Source: DAIPJH01 sp036770365
Lineage (GTDB): Bacteria; Pseudomonadota; Alphaproteobacteria; Rickettsiales; UBA998
Direction: 5' to 3'
Length of the DNA stretch: 64,000 nucleotides
Assembly (NCBI GenBank): GCA_036770365.1
Contig: DAIPJH010000002.1
Location: 224,759 to 288,758, forward strand
Part shown: positions 35,260 to 44,316 of the stretch, one piece after another
How positions within the stretch are numbered: the stretch's first letter is position 1
Layout of the letters: the number at the start of each line of letters is the position of its first letter
The notes under the pieces: model-generated
Databases searched by the model: none
What the model was told of the DNA's origin: nothing
The model's input: only the letters and a program-made list of their open reading frames with translations
Position numbers and translations under genes: made by a program

Positions 35260-36881
35260 GCCTTCTTACCATTACCAACCTTTGTGCCACCTTCAAAAGT
35301 AACAACAAACAAGTGTTGCACAACATCTCCTTTTCATTAGACCGCGGAGAATTATTGGGTATCGTCGGTGAATCTGGCTCAGGAAAATCTATCACGGCAC
35401 AATCCATCATGCGCCTGCTAAATGACGAACACATCACCTACAATAATGGAAGCATCACCTTTAATGACCAGCACCTTCTGACCCTTTCTCAGCAAGAAAT
35501 GTGTACTCTACGCGGCAAAAAGATCGCTATGATCTTTCAAGAACCCATGTCCGCACTCAACCCGCTACACACCATTGGCAAACAAATCGCCGAAGCCATC
35601 ACAACCCACCAAAATCTTCCCAAAAATGAAATTCAAAAACGTATCATTGAGCTGTTAGAAGAAGTAGAACTTGCACATTTTGCAACACGCCTAAATGCTT
35701 ATCCTCACCAACTCTCTGGAGGAGAGCGTCAACGCGTAATGATTGCCATGGCACTTGCCAATCACCCGAGCCTATTGATTGCAGATGAGCCAACAACAGC
35801 GTTAGATGTCCATGTGCAAGAACAGATCATTGTGCTACTACAACAACTGCGCACGCGTCATAATATGGCAATCATGCTTATCTCTCATGATCTCACATTG
35901 GTCGGTCGTATCGCCTCACGCGTACTAATTATGAAGTCAGGAAGAATCGTTGAAGAAGGCGCAACCTTAGATGTCTTTCATCACCCCAAACACCCCTACA
36001 CCAAGAAACTGATCGCCAGCACTCCAAGCGGCGATCCTGTCTCGTTAGCGAAATCATCTCCAGAAATACTCTCTTTACACAATATTCATGCTCATTTTAT
36101 CTTAAAGAAAAACTGGTTAGGCAACACTATTGCCCAAAAAAAAGCTCTCTCCCATATCAATTTCACTCTCAAACAAGGAGAAACTTTAGGTATTGTGGGT
36201 GAATCTGGCTCAGGCAAAACCACCTTGGCGCAAGCTATTCTCAAACTCATCGCCTACCAAGGTGAAATGCTTTTTGAAGGAAACAACATTCACACCCTCA
36301 ACAAAACACAAAAACTAGCCTTTCGGCGTGATGTCCAATGCGTCTTTCAAGACCCATTTTCAAGCCTCAACCCTCGCCTAACCATTGAATTTATTATCAG
36401 TGAAGGATTACGCGTCCATCATCCAGAATTAAACGCATCAGAACTCGAACAACGCGTACTATCAATAATGCAAGATGTCGGGCTTGATACAGACATGGTC
36501 GCACGCTATCCTCATGAATTCAGCGGAGGACAACGCCAACGTATCAGCATTGCGCGCGCCATGATCCTAAAACCAAAACTTTTAATTTTGGATGAACCAA
36601 CCTCTGCTCTCGATTTATCCCTACAGGCTCAAATCCTAACGCTACTTCGTGAACTACAAGCCAAAACCAAAACTTCTTATATTTTCATCAGCCATGATCT
36701 TCGCGTCATCCGTACGCTTGCACACCAGATCATCGTCCTTAAATCAGGTGAAATTGTTGAACGTGGTGATTGGAAAACGTTGTCCACCAACCCACAATCT
36801 GATTACACTAAACTCTTAATGAAAGCTGCTTTTGCAAACGAATCAAACCTTTTTACGGATACAAAACCAAAGATCCTATAG
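35256..36881 (+). CDS. yejF: Peptide/microcin-type ABC transporter, fused ATPase
   Basis: This 541-residue ATPase has two complete ABC domains in tandem, each with Walker A (GESGSGKSI and GESGSGKTT), signature (LSGGERQR and FSGGQRQR) and Walker B (LLIADEPTTALD and LLILDEPTSALD). The double-domain layout is typical of YejF, replacing separate DppD and DppF. Its last 29 bases overlap the convergent quinone oxidoreductase gene. Confidence 0.95.
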   Translation: MSLLTITNLCATFKSNNKQVLHNISFSLDRGELLGIVGESGSGKSITAQSIMRLLNDEHITYNNGSITFNDQHLLTLSQQEMCTLRGKKIAMIFQEPMSALNPLHTIGKQIAEAITTHQNLPKNEIQKRIIELLEEVELAHFATRLNAYPHQLSGGERQRVMIAMALANHPSLLIADEPTTALDVHVQEQIIVLLQQLRTRHNMAIMLISHDLTLVGRIASRVLIMKSGRIVEEGATLDVFHHPKHPYTKKLIASTPSGDPVSLAKSSPEILSLHNIHAHFILKKNWLGNTIAQKKALSHINFTLKQGETLGIVGESGSGKTTLAQAILKLIAYQGEMLFEGNNIHTLNKTQKLAFRRDVQCVFQDPFSSLNPRLTIEFIISEGLRVHHPELNASELEQRVLSIMQDVGLDTDMVARYPHEFSGGQRQRISIARAMILKPKLLILDEPTSALDLSLQAQILTLLRELQAKTKTSYIFISHDLRVIRTLAHQIIVLKSGEIVERGDWKTLSTNPQSDYTKLLMKAAFANESNLFTDTKPKIL

Positions 36882-37833
36882 TCTTGCGCGACGCTAAATC
36901 ACGATGCGCTTGCGCCGCGTCTTTCAACGCATAACGCCCACCAATTAGCGGTTTAATATGCCCCGCAACAACCATTACAAAAAGCTCTTCACAACCATGC
37001 ACATAGTCTGAAAAATCCTTTTTATAATCAAAAAGACTTGGGCGTGTGAGAAACAACGAGCCGCGCTTAGAAAGTTCAGTGATATTAAAATCAGGAATTG
37101 CCCCTGAAGACTGCCCAAAACTCACCATCAATCCGAACGGCATTAAACAATCCAACGAACTAAAAAACGTATCTTTACCAACCCCATCATACACAACATG
37201 ACATTTCCGACCCTCAGTCACGTCCATGACAGTCTGTGCAACATCTTGTTCCTTATAGAAGATCACATGATCTGCACCAGCGTCACGTACAACCGCCTCT
37301 TTCTCACGAGTCCCCACCGTAGTAATCACTGTCGCACCCAGAGCTTTTGCCCACTGACATAAAATTAATCCTGTACCACCAGCTCCTGCTTGAACAAGAA
37401 CATTTGCCCCTTCAGAAACAGCTATTGTTTTTCTAAGTAAATAATGTGCTGTATTTCCTTTTAATAAGACTGCCGCCGCTGCATCATCTTCAATCTCAGG
37501 AGGCAGCATAACAAGATTGGTTTCATCCAGTACCCGATGTGACGCATACGCTCCAAGCCCGCCCTTACAATATCCCACACGATCACCCACCATATAATAC
37601 TGTACTGCATCCCCAACAGCTTCTATCACACCGACCGCCTCAACCCCAAGGCATGATGGCAATGACGGAACGCCATAGAGTCCACTGCGATAATAAACAT
37701 CAATATAATTTACCCCTATCGCCGTATGCCGGATCAAAACCTCTCGTCCTTTCGGTTCAGGTATCGCCACACCGCGCTCATATACCAACTGATTCTCATC
37801 ACCTGTCTGATAAAATCTAATTATTTCCGCCAT
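36853..37833 (-). CDS. Quinone oxidoreductase (zinc-independent MDR family)
   Basis: This 326-residue NADPH-dependent quinone reductase belongs to the medium-chain dehydrogenase superfamily (QOR type). It has the substrate-domain block HTAIGVNYIDVYYRSGLY and the nucleotide-binding stretch VLVQAGAGGTGLILCQWAKALGA, without the zinc-binding cysteines of alcohol dehydrogenases. An AAGG site lies about 12 bases before the ATG. It is monocistronic, convergent with yejF and divergent from mnmE. Confidence 0.9.
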   Translation of the reverse strand: MAEIIRFYQTGDENQLVYERGVAIPEPKGREVLIRHTAIGVNYIDVYYRSGLYGVPSLPSCLGVEAVGVIEAVGDAVQYYMVGDRVGYCKGGLGAYASHRVLDETNLVMLPPEIEDDAAAAVLLKGNTAHYLLRKTIAVSEGANVLVQAGAGGTGLILCQWAKALGATVITTVGTREKEAVVRDAGADHVIFYKEQDVAQTVMDVTEGRKCHVVYDGVGKDTFFSSLDCLMPFGLMVSFGQSSGAIPDFNITELSKRGSLFLTRPSLFDYKKDFSDYVHGCEELFVMVVAGHIKPLIGGRYALKDAAQAHRDLASRKTIGSLVLYP

Positions 37834-37919
37834 CGTAACAACTTTACCTTATAAAATTAGATTGTGGTTTTTTCAGATAGCGAGTATGTAAGCAATCCTT
37901 TAAAACCAATGGGCTGTCC

Positions 37920-39245
37920 ATGACAAGAACGATCTTTGCTCCTGCCACGCCGCGTGGAAAATCAGGTGTCGCTGTGATACGTATATCAGGCGCACAGGCG
38001 TTGTCATGCTTATCACAGTTTAGCTATAAAACAACTCCCGAAGCAAGAAAAGCGATTTTGACGCCACTCTATCACCCGACAACGGGTGAACTTATTGATA
38101 AAGCTCTTATTATATATTTTCCTGCACCTCACAGCTTCACAGGTGAAGATGTTGTAGAAATTCATCATCATGGTGGTCTTGCCATCAAAAATGAATTTAT
38201 TCACTGCCTATCTTCTATGCCAGATGTTTTTATGGCAGAGGCAGGTGAATTCGCACGTCAAGCTTTCTACAATCACAAATTAGACCTCACTAAAACAGAA
38301 GGGCTTGCAGATCTTATTGACGCCGAAACCAATAGCCAGAAACGCCTCGCACTCAAACAAATGTCAGGTGCGTTATCTGAAATATGCTTATCCCTACGCG
38401 CAGATTCTATCCAAGCAAGAGCATTAATGGAAGCAGTGCTGGATTTTCCAGATGAAGATATTCCCGAAGATACATATCTGACCATTAATGCCATGATTGC
38501 ATCGTTATTAGCACGCATCACCAGTATCCTCAAAGATAATCACACAGGCGAAAAGATTCGCGAAGGTTTTTTAGGAGTTATTGTTGGCGCACCAAATGTC
38601 GGAAAGTCCACCCTTCTTAACACGCTTGCTAAACGCGATATTGCCATTGTTTCAGATATCAAAGGAACAACACGTGATGTTTTAGAAGTACACCTCGATC
38701 TTCAGGGGTACTCTGTTACGCTTGCAGATACAGCCGGACTCCGAGAAACAAATGAAATCATCGAAGCTGAAGGCATTCGTCGCGCCATTAAAAAAACAGA
38801 GGAAGCAGATTTTATTGTCTGCCTACTAGATATAGAAAATCCAGATGAAACCATATTTTCACTGATTCAACACCCACATAAAGTATTAGTCTACAACAAG
38901 TCGGATAAATGCACACAAGATATGGTGTTTCACGTGGAACAAAATTCAGGGATTTTGATCTCAGCAAAAACTAACTATGGTATAGACACCCTGACTGATT
39001 ACATTTTATTACATTTTCTTGAAAAAGAAGAACCCTCAGCCGACGCAGTTATTACTCGTGAACGACATCGCAAAGGCTTTGAAAATGCAAAAACACACCT
39101 CCTCATCGCAAGCGAAACTAAGAATCTAGAAATAAAAGCTGAAGAACTACGATTAGCAACCAACGCACTGTCAGCTATTATTGGACTCGTGGATTACGAG
39201 TCTATATTGGACTCTCTATTCAGTAGTTTCTGTATTGGCAAATAA
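37920..39245 (+). CDS. mnmE: tRNA modification GTPase MnmE
   Basis: MnmE with MnmG modifies the wobble uridine of several tRNAs (carboxymethylaminomethyl group). The 441-residue protein has the N-terminal folate-binding domain (FAPATPRGKSGVAVIRISG), GTPase motifs GAPNVGKST, DIKGTTRDV, DTAGLRE and NKSD, and the C-terminal essential cysteine motif FCIGK. A parS site lies inside the gene at 38926-38941. First gene of the mnmE-mnmG-rsmG-parA-parB cluster. Confidence 0.96.
   Translation: MTRTIFAPATPRGKSGVAVIRISGAQALSCLSQFSYKTTPEARKAILTPLYHPTTGELIDKALIIYFPAPHSFTGEDVVEIHHHGGLAIKNEFIHCLSSMPDVFMAEAGEFARQAFYNHKLDLTKTEGLADLIDAETNSQKRLALKQMSGALSEICLSLRADSIQARALMEAVLDFPDEDIPEDTYLTINAMIASLLARITSILKDNHTGEKIREGFLGVIVGAPNVGKSTLLNTLAKRDIAIVSDIKGTTRDVLEVHLDLQGYSVTLADTAGLRETNEIIEAEGIRRAIKKTEEADFIVCLLDIENPDETIFSLIQHPHKVLVYNKSDKCTQDMVFHVEQNSGILISAKTNYGIDTLTDYILLHFLEKEEPSADAVITRERHRKGFENAKTHLLIASETKNLEIKAEELRLATNALSAIIGLVDYESILDSLFSSFCIGK
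38926..38941. promoter_or_regulatory. parS centromere site 1 (inside mnmE)
   Basis: The 16-base sequence TGTTTCACGTGGAACA matches the ParB-binding parS consensus TGTTnCACGTGAAACA with one difference in the right arm. It lies in the coding region of mnmE where it encodes VFHVEQ. Confidence 0.88.
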
Positions 39246-39251
39246 TATCTG

Positions 39252-39267
39252 TGTTCCACGTGAAACA
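39252..39267. promoter_or_regulatory. parS centromere site 2 (abutting the mnmG start)
   Basis: TGTTCCACGTGAAACA matches the parS consensus TGTTnCACGTGAAACA exactly (the fourth-to-fifth position varies among species) and ends directly before the mnmG ATG at 39268. ParB bound here would cover the mnmG ribosome-binding region. Confidence 0.92.
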
Positions 39268-41139
39268 ATGGTAACAAACATGCAACAATATGACGTCATA
39301 ATTATCGGTGGTGGACACGCGGGAGCAGAAGCTGCCGCTGCCGCCGCACGTGTTGGAGCAAAAACACTTTTAATTACACAGACTGCATCAAAAATCGGCG
39401 AAATGTCCTGTAATCCTGCAATTGGTGGGGTTGCAAAGGGAACAATCGTACGTGAAATTGATGCACTTGATGGTATTATGGGACGCGCTATTGATCAATC
39501 AGGCATTCATTTTCGTATCCTAAATAAAAGCAAAGGCCCAGCTGTGTACGGCCCAAGAGCGCAGGCAGATCGCAAACTTTATCGCAAGGCCATCCAATCA
39601 ATTTTATCTGAATACAACAGCTTAGATATATTAGAAGCGTCCGTAGAAGATATTATTGAACAACCTCATGACAAACTAGAAGTTATCTGTCAGAATGGCA
39701 CACGCTTCATTGTAAGCTCTGTTGTTTTGACCACAGGTACATTTTTAAATGGGCTTATACATCTAGGGAAAAAAACATGGGCGGCAGGACGCATTGGCGA
39801 TGCACCATCTCTTGGGCTGTCAAAAACACTGACACGCCTCCAATTTAAACTGGGCAGACTCAAGACGGGTACGCCCGCACGACTCGATGGCCGCACCATC
39901 GACTGGCTCTCTCTTGAAGCACAACCAGGTGACACACCCCCCGTGCCATTTTCATACCTTAGTGAAAAAATTACTGTTCCTCAAATTCATTGTTATATTA
40001 CACGTACAACCGCTCAAACTCACCAGATTATTCGTGACCACCTACATGAAAACCCCATGTATTCTGGTCAAATTGAAGGAAGAGGACCACGTTATTGCCC
40101 CTCAATTGAGGATAAAGTCATGCGTTTTGCTGATAAATCATCCCACCAGATTTTTCTTGAGCCCGAAGGACTAGATGATCACACCGTCTATCCTAATGGC
40201 ATTTCCACCTCCTATGGCGAAGAAGTTCAAGAACTCATGATTCGCTCTATACCTGGACTTGAACATGCCACTATTTTACAAGCAGGTTACGCAATTGAAT
40301 ATGATTTTGTAGATGCTAGAGAACTCACACACACACTAGAGACCAAGAAAGTCAAAGGGTTGTTTTTTGCTGGACAAATAAACGGCACAACAGGTTATGA
40401 AGAAGCTGCGGGTCAAGGACTAGTGGCAGGAGCAAATGCCGCATTGCGTGCATTAGGGCAAGAACCCTTTATTCTCAATCGCTCAGATGCATATATTGGT
40501 GTAATGATTGATGACTTAATCACTTTAGGAACATCCGAACCTTATCGTATGTTTACCTCAAGATCAGAATACCGTCTCTCGCTTCGCGCTGATAATGCTG
40601 ACAGACGGCTCACACCTCTTGGCATAAAACATCACCTTATTTCACATAACAGAGCCACAATATTTAAAGAAAAACAAAACGAACTAAATAACGCTCTTGT
40701 TTTATTACGCAGTCTCGAAATAACGCCCACCAAGTTACAAGACTTTGATATTAAAGTTAATCAAGATGGAACAAAACGAAACGCGTTTCAACTTTTACAT
40801 CACCAACATATTAATTTCGATGCTATCATACAAATATGGCCAGAGGCAGCGAGTATTAACACTCTATATAGAAATGACATAACCATTGAATCACTTTATG
40901 ATGGCTATTTACAACGCCAACAGCGTGAAATAACCTCGCTTTCACGCGATGAAAATATTCTTATTCCTGAAGACATTGATTACCAACACATGGCGTCCCT
41001 TTCTAAAGAAATGAAAGAAAAATTTTCTACTATTCGCCCACGTACTTTAGGTCATGCTCTTCGTATCCCTGGCGTAACAACCGCCGCCGTAACAGCATTA
41101 ATGGTATATATTAAATCCAGAGAAAAGAACGTTGCATGA
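39268..41139 (+). CDS. mnmG: tRNA uridine-5-carboxymethylaminomethyl modification enzyme MnmG
   Basis: MnmG (GidA) is the FAD-dependent partner of MnmE. The 623-residue protein has the FAD motif VIIIGGGHAGAEAAAAAARVG, the family signatures GPRAQADRKLYR and GQINGTTGYEEAAGQGLVAG, and the catalytic-cysteine region MSCNPAIGGVAKG. The start is at 39268 (or 39280); the longer frame back to 39181 runs inside mnmE. It overlaps rsmG by 4 bases. Confidence 0.96.
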   Translation: MVTNMQQYDVIIIGGGHAGAEAAAAAARVGAKTLLITQTASKIGEMSCNPAIGGVAKGTIVREIDALDGIMGRAIDQSGIHFRILNKSKGPAVYGPRAQADRKLYRKAIQSILSEYNSLDILEASVEDIIEQPHDKLEVICQNGTRFIVSSVVLTTGTFLNGLIHLGKKTWAAGRIGDAPSLGLSKTLTRLQFKLGRLKTGTPARLDGRTIDWLSLEAQPGDTPPVPFSYLSEKITVPQIHCYITRTTAQTHQIIRDHLHENPMYSGQIEGRGPRYCPSIEDKVMRFADKSSHQIFLEPEGLDDHTVYPNGISTSYGEEVQELMIRSIPGLEHATILQAGYAIEYDFVDARELTHTLETKKVKGLFFAGQINGTTGYEEAAGQGLVAGANAALRALGQEPFILNRSDAYIGVMIDDLITLGTSEPYRMFTSRSEYRLSLRADNADRRLTPLGIKHHLISHNRATIFKEKQNELNNALVLLRSLEITPTKLQDFDIKVNQDGTKRNAFQLLHHQHINFDAIIQIWPEAASINTLYRNDITIESLYDGYLQRQQREITSLSRDENILIPEDIDYQHMASLSKEMKEKFSTIRPRTLGHALRIPGVTTAAVTALMVYIKSREKNVA

Positions 41140-41738
41140 CACCCTTACCACATTATTTTGTCAATGTTCCACGTGAAACAATTGACAAGCTCTATCTTTA
41201 CGAACACACATTGAGCAAATGGCAAAAGAGCATCAACCTCATCAGCAAAACCACGATACCTGACATCTGGACACGTCATTTTCTCGACAGTGCGCAACTC
41301 TCTGATTTCATACCAGATCGAGCTGCGACCATCCTAGATATCGGCAGTGGGGCAGGATTCCCTAGCATGGTACTGGCCATTATGGGCTATCTAAATATCC
41401 ATCTTGTTGAAAGCGACTCCAAAAAATGTGCATTTTTACGAGAAATATCAAGAACCTGTAACGTAAGCCCAACCATCAGCAACCTTCGCATTGAGAATCT
41501 ACCGCCACTGCCTTGCGATGTTATCCTCTCTCGTGCCTGTGCGCCCTTAGTGTTACTTATATCCTACGCCGTTCCTTTTCTTACAAAAAAGACGTATTGC
41601 CTCTTCCCCAAAGGGCAAAACTATACTAAAGAAATAGACGACGCACTGGAACTTTGGGACTTTGAATATACCATCATCCCAAGTTTAAGTGATGCTTCAG
41701 GCAAAATCATTAAAATCACTCATATTTCAAAGAGATAA
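41136..41738 (+). CDS. rsmG: 16S rRNA (guanine-N7) methyltransferase RsmG
   Basis: RsmG (GidB) methylates G527 of 16S rRNA; loss gives low-level streptomycin resistance in other bacteria. The 200-residue protein has the SAM-binding motif ILDIGSGAGFPSMVLAI and the HFLDSAQL block. A parS site lies at its 5' end and is translated as NVPRET, a motif found at this position in many alphaproteobacterial RsmG proteins. parA begins one base after its stop codon. Confidence 0.95.
   Translation: MTPLPHYFVNVPRETIDKLYLYEHTLSKWQKSINLISKTTIPDIWTRHFLDSAQLSDFIPDRAATILDIGSGAGFPSMVLAIMGYLNIHLVESDSKKCAFLREISRTCNVSPTISNLRIENLPPLPCDVILSRACAPLVLLISYAVPFLTKKTYCLFPKGQNYTKEIDDALELWDFEYTIIPSLSDASGKIIKITHISKR
41165..41180. 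promoter_or_regulatory. parS centromere site 3 (inside rsmG)
   Basis: A second exact TGTTCCACGTGAAACA copy lies 30 bases into rsmG and encodes NVPRET. With the sites at 38926 and 39252 this makes three parS sites within 2.3 kb upstream of parAB. Confidence 0.92.
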
Positions 41739-41739
41739 C

Positions 41740-42531
41740 ATGACCAGAATTATCTCCATCGTGAATCAAAAAGGCGGCGTAGGCAAGACTACGACCGCCG
41801 TTAATCTTGCCACTGCCCTCGCAGCCATTGATCAAAATGTCTTATTATTTGATCTAGACCCTCAAGGAAATGCAAGCACTGGCGTTGGAATTTCTCCCTC
41901 ATCTAGAAAAGTAACTTCTTACGATATCTTGTTGGGAGACAAGAAGATTAGCGATGCAGAACTCGCAACTGCCATCCCAAGACTATATGTTGTTCCTGCC
42001 ACCATAGACCTCTCTGCCGCTGAGATTGAACTCGCCGGCATGGAAGCGCGTGAATTTCAGCTTAAGAAAGCAATTGAACAAAGCGACATAACCTACGATT
42101 ATGTATTGATAGATTGCCCTCCATCTCTTGGCCTAGTCACTGTCAATGCACTTGTCGCCGCTCAATCTATTTTTATTCCCCTACAATGCGAATTTTATGC
42201 ATTAGAAGGTCTCAGCCATTTACTGAAAACCATCAAACTTGTTCAAAGACAACTTAATACTGACTTGGATATACTAGGTGTTGTATTAACAATGTATGAT
42301 AAACGCAATAAGTTGACATTACACATAGAAGACGATGTACGTTCATTTTTAGGAGACACCGTATTTAATACCGTTATTCCTCGCAATGTCCGTATGTCTG
42401 AAGCTCCATCTCATGGACAACCCGCACTTATTTACGACATGCAATGTACAGGATCAAAAGCCTATTTAAACCTTGCAAAAGAACTTTTAAAACGTGAAGT
42501 TGCTCGTGGTGTTACACTCACGGCAGCATAA
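41740..42531 (+). CDS. parA: Chromosome partitioning ATPase ParA
   Basis: ParA is the DNA-binding ATPase that moves ParB-parS complexes and so segregates newly replicated origins. The 263-residue chromosomal-type protein has the deviant Walker A KGGVGKTTT at the N-terminus, DLDPQGNAS, and the Walker B region YVLIDCPPSL. There is no N-terminal DNA-binding extension, unlike plasmid ParA. The start at MTRIISIVNQKG fits; upstream starts are inside rsmG. Confidence 0.96.
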   Translation: MTRIISIVNQKGGVGKTTTAVNLATALAAIDQNVLLFDLDPQGNASTGVGISPSSRKVTSYDILLGDKKISDAELATAIPRLYVVPATIDLSAAEIELAGMEAREFQLKKAIEQSDITYDYVLIDCPPSLGLVTVNALVAAQSIFIPLQCEFYALEGLSHLLKTIKLVQRQLNTDLDILGVVLTMYDKRNKLTLHIEDDVRSFLGDTVFNTVIPRNVRMSEAPSHGQPALIYDMQCTGSKAYLNLAKELLKREVARGVTLTAA

Positions 42532-42549
42532 GTCTATAGGATATATTTT

Positions 42550-43458
42550 ATGGTTAATCCCACCCCAAAAGGTCTTGGAAAAGGGCTTTCTGCCTTGCTT
42601 TCAGAAGATTATAGCCGCACAACCCATGTAGAGTCCACTTCAGAACAACCCGCATCTTCACTGTCAGTTGATGATATCAGCTCAGGCAAATTCCAACCAC
42701 GCACGCGCTTTACAGAAGAATATCTTAAGGAATTATCTGACTCTATTCGCCGCAATGGCATTATGCAGCCAATTGTTGTTCGACCCAACCCACTCCTATT
42801 TGATAAATATGAAATTATTGCGGGTGAACGTCGCTGGCGCGCTGCCAAAATGGCAGGTCTCACCCATGTTCCTGTCATCATCCGCGATATTAATGACCAA
42901 CAAGCATTAGAACTCGCGCTCATAGAAAATATTCAACGCCAAGACCTCACACCTCTTGAAGAAGCCGCGGGCTACCAACGTCTGATTGATGAATTCAGCT
43001 ACACACAAGAAGAGCTTTCAAAAACTGTCGGCAAAAGCCGTAGCCATGTTGCCAATTTACTTCGTCTTTTATCCCTTCCTGAAAGCATCAAAAACTTTTT
43101 GGAAGAAGATAAAATCACCATGGGACATGCCCGCGCACTTCTCAACGCACCCAACCCTGAAGAGCTTGCTAAAGAAGTTGTCCGCCGTGGTCTTAATGTC
43201 CGTCAAACCGAGAACATCTGCCGTGGAGGCCTCATGACTGGTGGTGATGATACCCCCATGCAAGCCATGAAACCCAATCGCAATCTACCACCAAAAGAAA
43301 AAGATGCAGATATCCTCGCCTTAGAAGCCACACTTTCGGAGTCTTTAGGTCTTAATGTAAGTATTGACGATCGTGGACAGGCAGGAAAGATCATCATTTC
43401 CTATGATTCTTTAAGCCAACTTGATAATATCCTAAAACGTCTTGGCGGTAGCTACTAA
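42550..43458 (+). CDS. parB: Chromosome partitioning protein ParB
   Basis: ParB is the CTP-dependent clamp that loads at parS and spreads. The 302-residue protein begins with KGLGKGLSALLSED, has the CTP-binding motif GERRWRAAKMAG, the ENIQRQDLTPLEEA block, a helix-turn-helix (TQEELSKTVGKSRSHVANLL), and a C-terminal dimerisation domain with GKIIISYDSLSQLDNIL. It follows parA by 18 bases. The next gene, ppsR, starts 12 bases later. Confidence 0.96.
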   Translation: MVNPTPKGLGKGLSALLSEDYSRTTHVESTSEQPASSLSVDDISSGKFQPRTRFTEEYLKELSDSIRRNGIMQPIVVRPNPLLFDKYEIIAGERRWRAAKMAGLTHVPVIIRDINDQQALELALIENIQRQDLTPLEEAAGYQRLIDEFSYTQEELSKTVGKSRSHVANLLRLLSLPESIKNFLEEDKITMGHARALLNAPNPEELAKEVVRRGLNVRQTENICRGGLMTGGDDTPMQAMKPNRNLPPKEKDADILALEATLSESLGLNVSIDDRGQAGKIIISYDSLSQLDNILKRLGGSY

Positions 43459-43470
43459 CATTGTTGGCAC

Positions 43471-44316
43471 ATGAAAGTTTTTCATCTTCATCTTATTTCT
43501 GATTCTACGGGTGAAACCGTGAGCAGTGTCGCACGTGCATCGTTGGCTCAATTTGATAATATTGACCCAATTGAACATGTTTGGTCACTAGTACGGACTA
43601 GCCGCCAATTAGAAAAAGTACTTAAAACTATCGAGGAAAACCCTGGTGTTGTCATGTATACTCTGGTCAACCATGACCATCGCGACGCCGTCAAACAACT
43701 CTGCCACCGCTTAGGACTCCCATGCGTTCCCGTCCTTGCACGTCCCGTCACCGAATTAATGGCCTATCTTGGTATTGAAACCTCCGCAGCTCCTGGACGT
43801 CAATATGAGCTTACCGAAAGTTACTTTTCCCGCGTAGAAGCTATTAATTTCACATTAGCGCATGATGACGGTCAAAATACGTGGGAATTAGAAGATGCAG
43901 ATATCGTCCTCGTCGGTGTTTCACGTACATCTAAATCTCCTACATGCGTTTATCTTGCCAATAGAGGCTACAAAGCCGCCAATGTACCTTTTGTATGGGG
44001 ATGTCCTCTACCAGATAATTTAACGTCTTTACGTAGACCTCTGGTAGTCGGATTAACGATTTCAGCAGATCACCTGATTCAGATCAGACAAAGTCGTCTT
44101 GAATCTATTCATCAACACGAACAAACTAACTATGTTGACCGCGAAAAGGTAATGGAAGAACTACTTGAAGCAAAACGCTTTTTTCATCGTAATCACTGGC
44201 CACATATTGATGTAACGCGTAAATCCGTAGAAGAAACCTCCGCGACAATCATCCAATATTACGATAAACATCGCGCCAAACAATTAAAGGTCAATCATGT
44301 CAGCACGAACGGGTAA
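43471..44316 (+). CDS. Pyruvate phosphate dikinase / PEP synthase regulatory protein
   Basis: This 281-residue protein is of the DUF299 (PPSR/PDRP) family, bifunctional kinase/pyrophosphorylases that inactivate and reactivate PEP synthase or pyruvate phosphate dikinase by Thr phosphorylation. It has the opening HLHLISDSTGETVSSVARA and the P-loop-like GVSRTSKSPTCVYLANRG. In Caulobacter and Rickettsia the homologue flanks oriC; here parB takes that place. It overlaps aroE by 20 bases. The target enzyme is not in the window. Confidence 0.92.
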   Translation: MKVFHLHLISDSTGETVSSVARASLAQFDNIDPIEHVWSLVRTSRQLEKVLKTIEENPGVVMYTLVNHDHRDAVKQLCHRLGLPCVPVLARPVTELMAYLGIETSAAPGRQYELTESYFSRVEAINFTLAHDDGQNTWELEDADIVLVGVSRTSKSPTCVYLANRGYKAANVPFVWGCPLPDNLTSLRRPLVVGLTISADHLIQIRQSRLESIHQHEQTNYVDREKVMEELLEAKRFFHRNHWPHIDVTRKSVEETSATIIQYYDKHRAKQLKVNHVSTNG

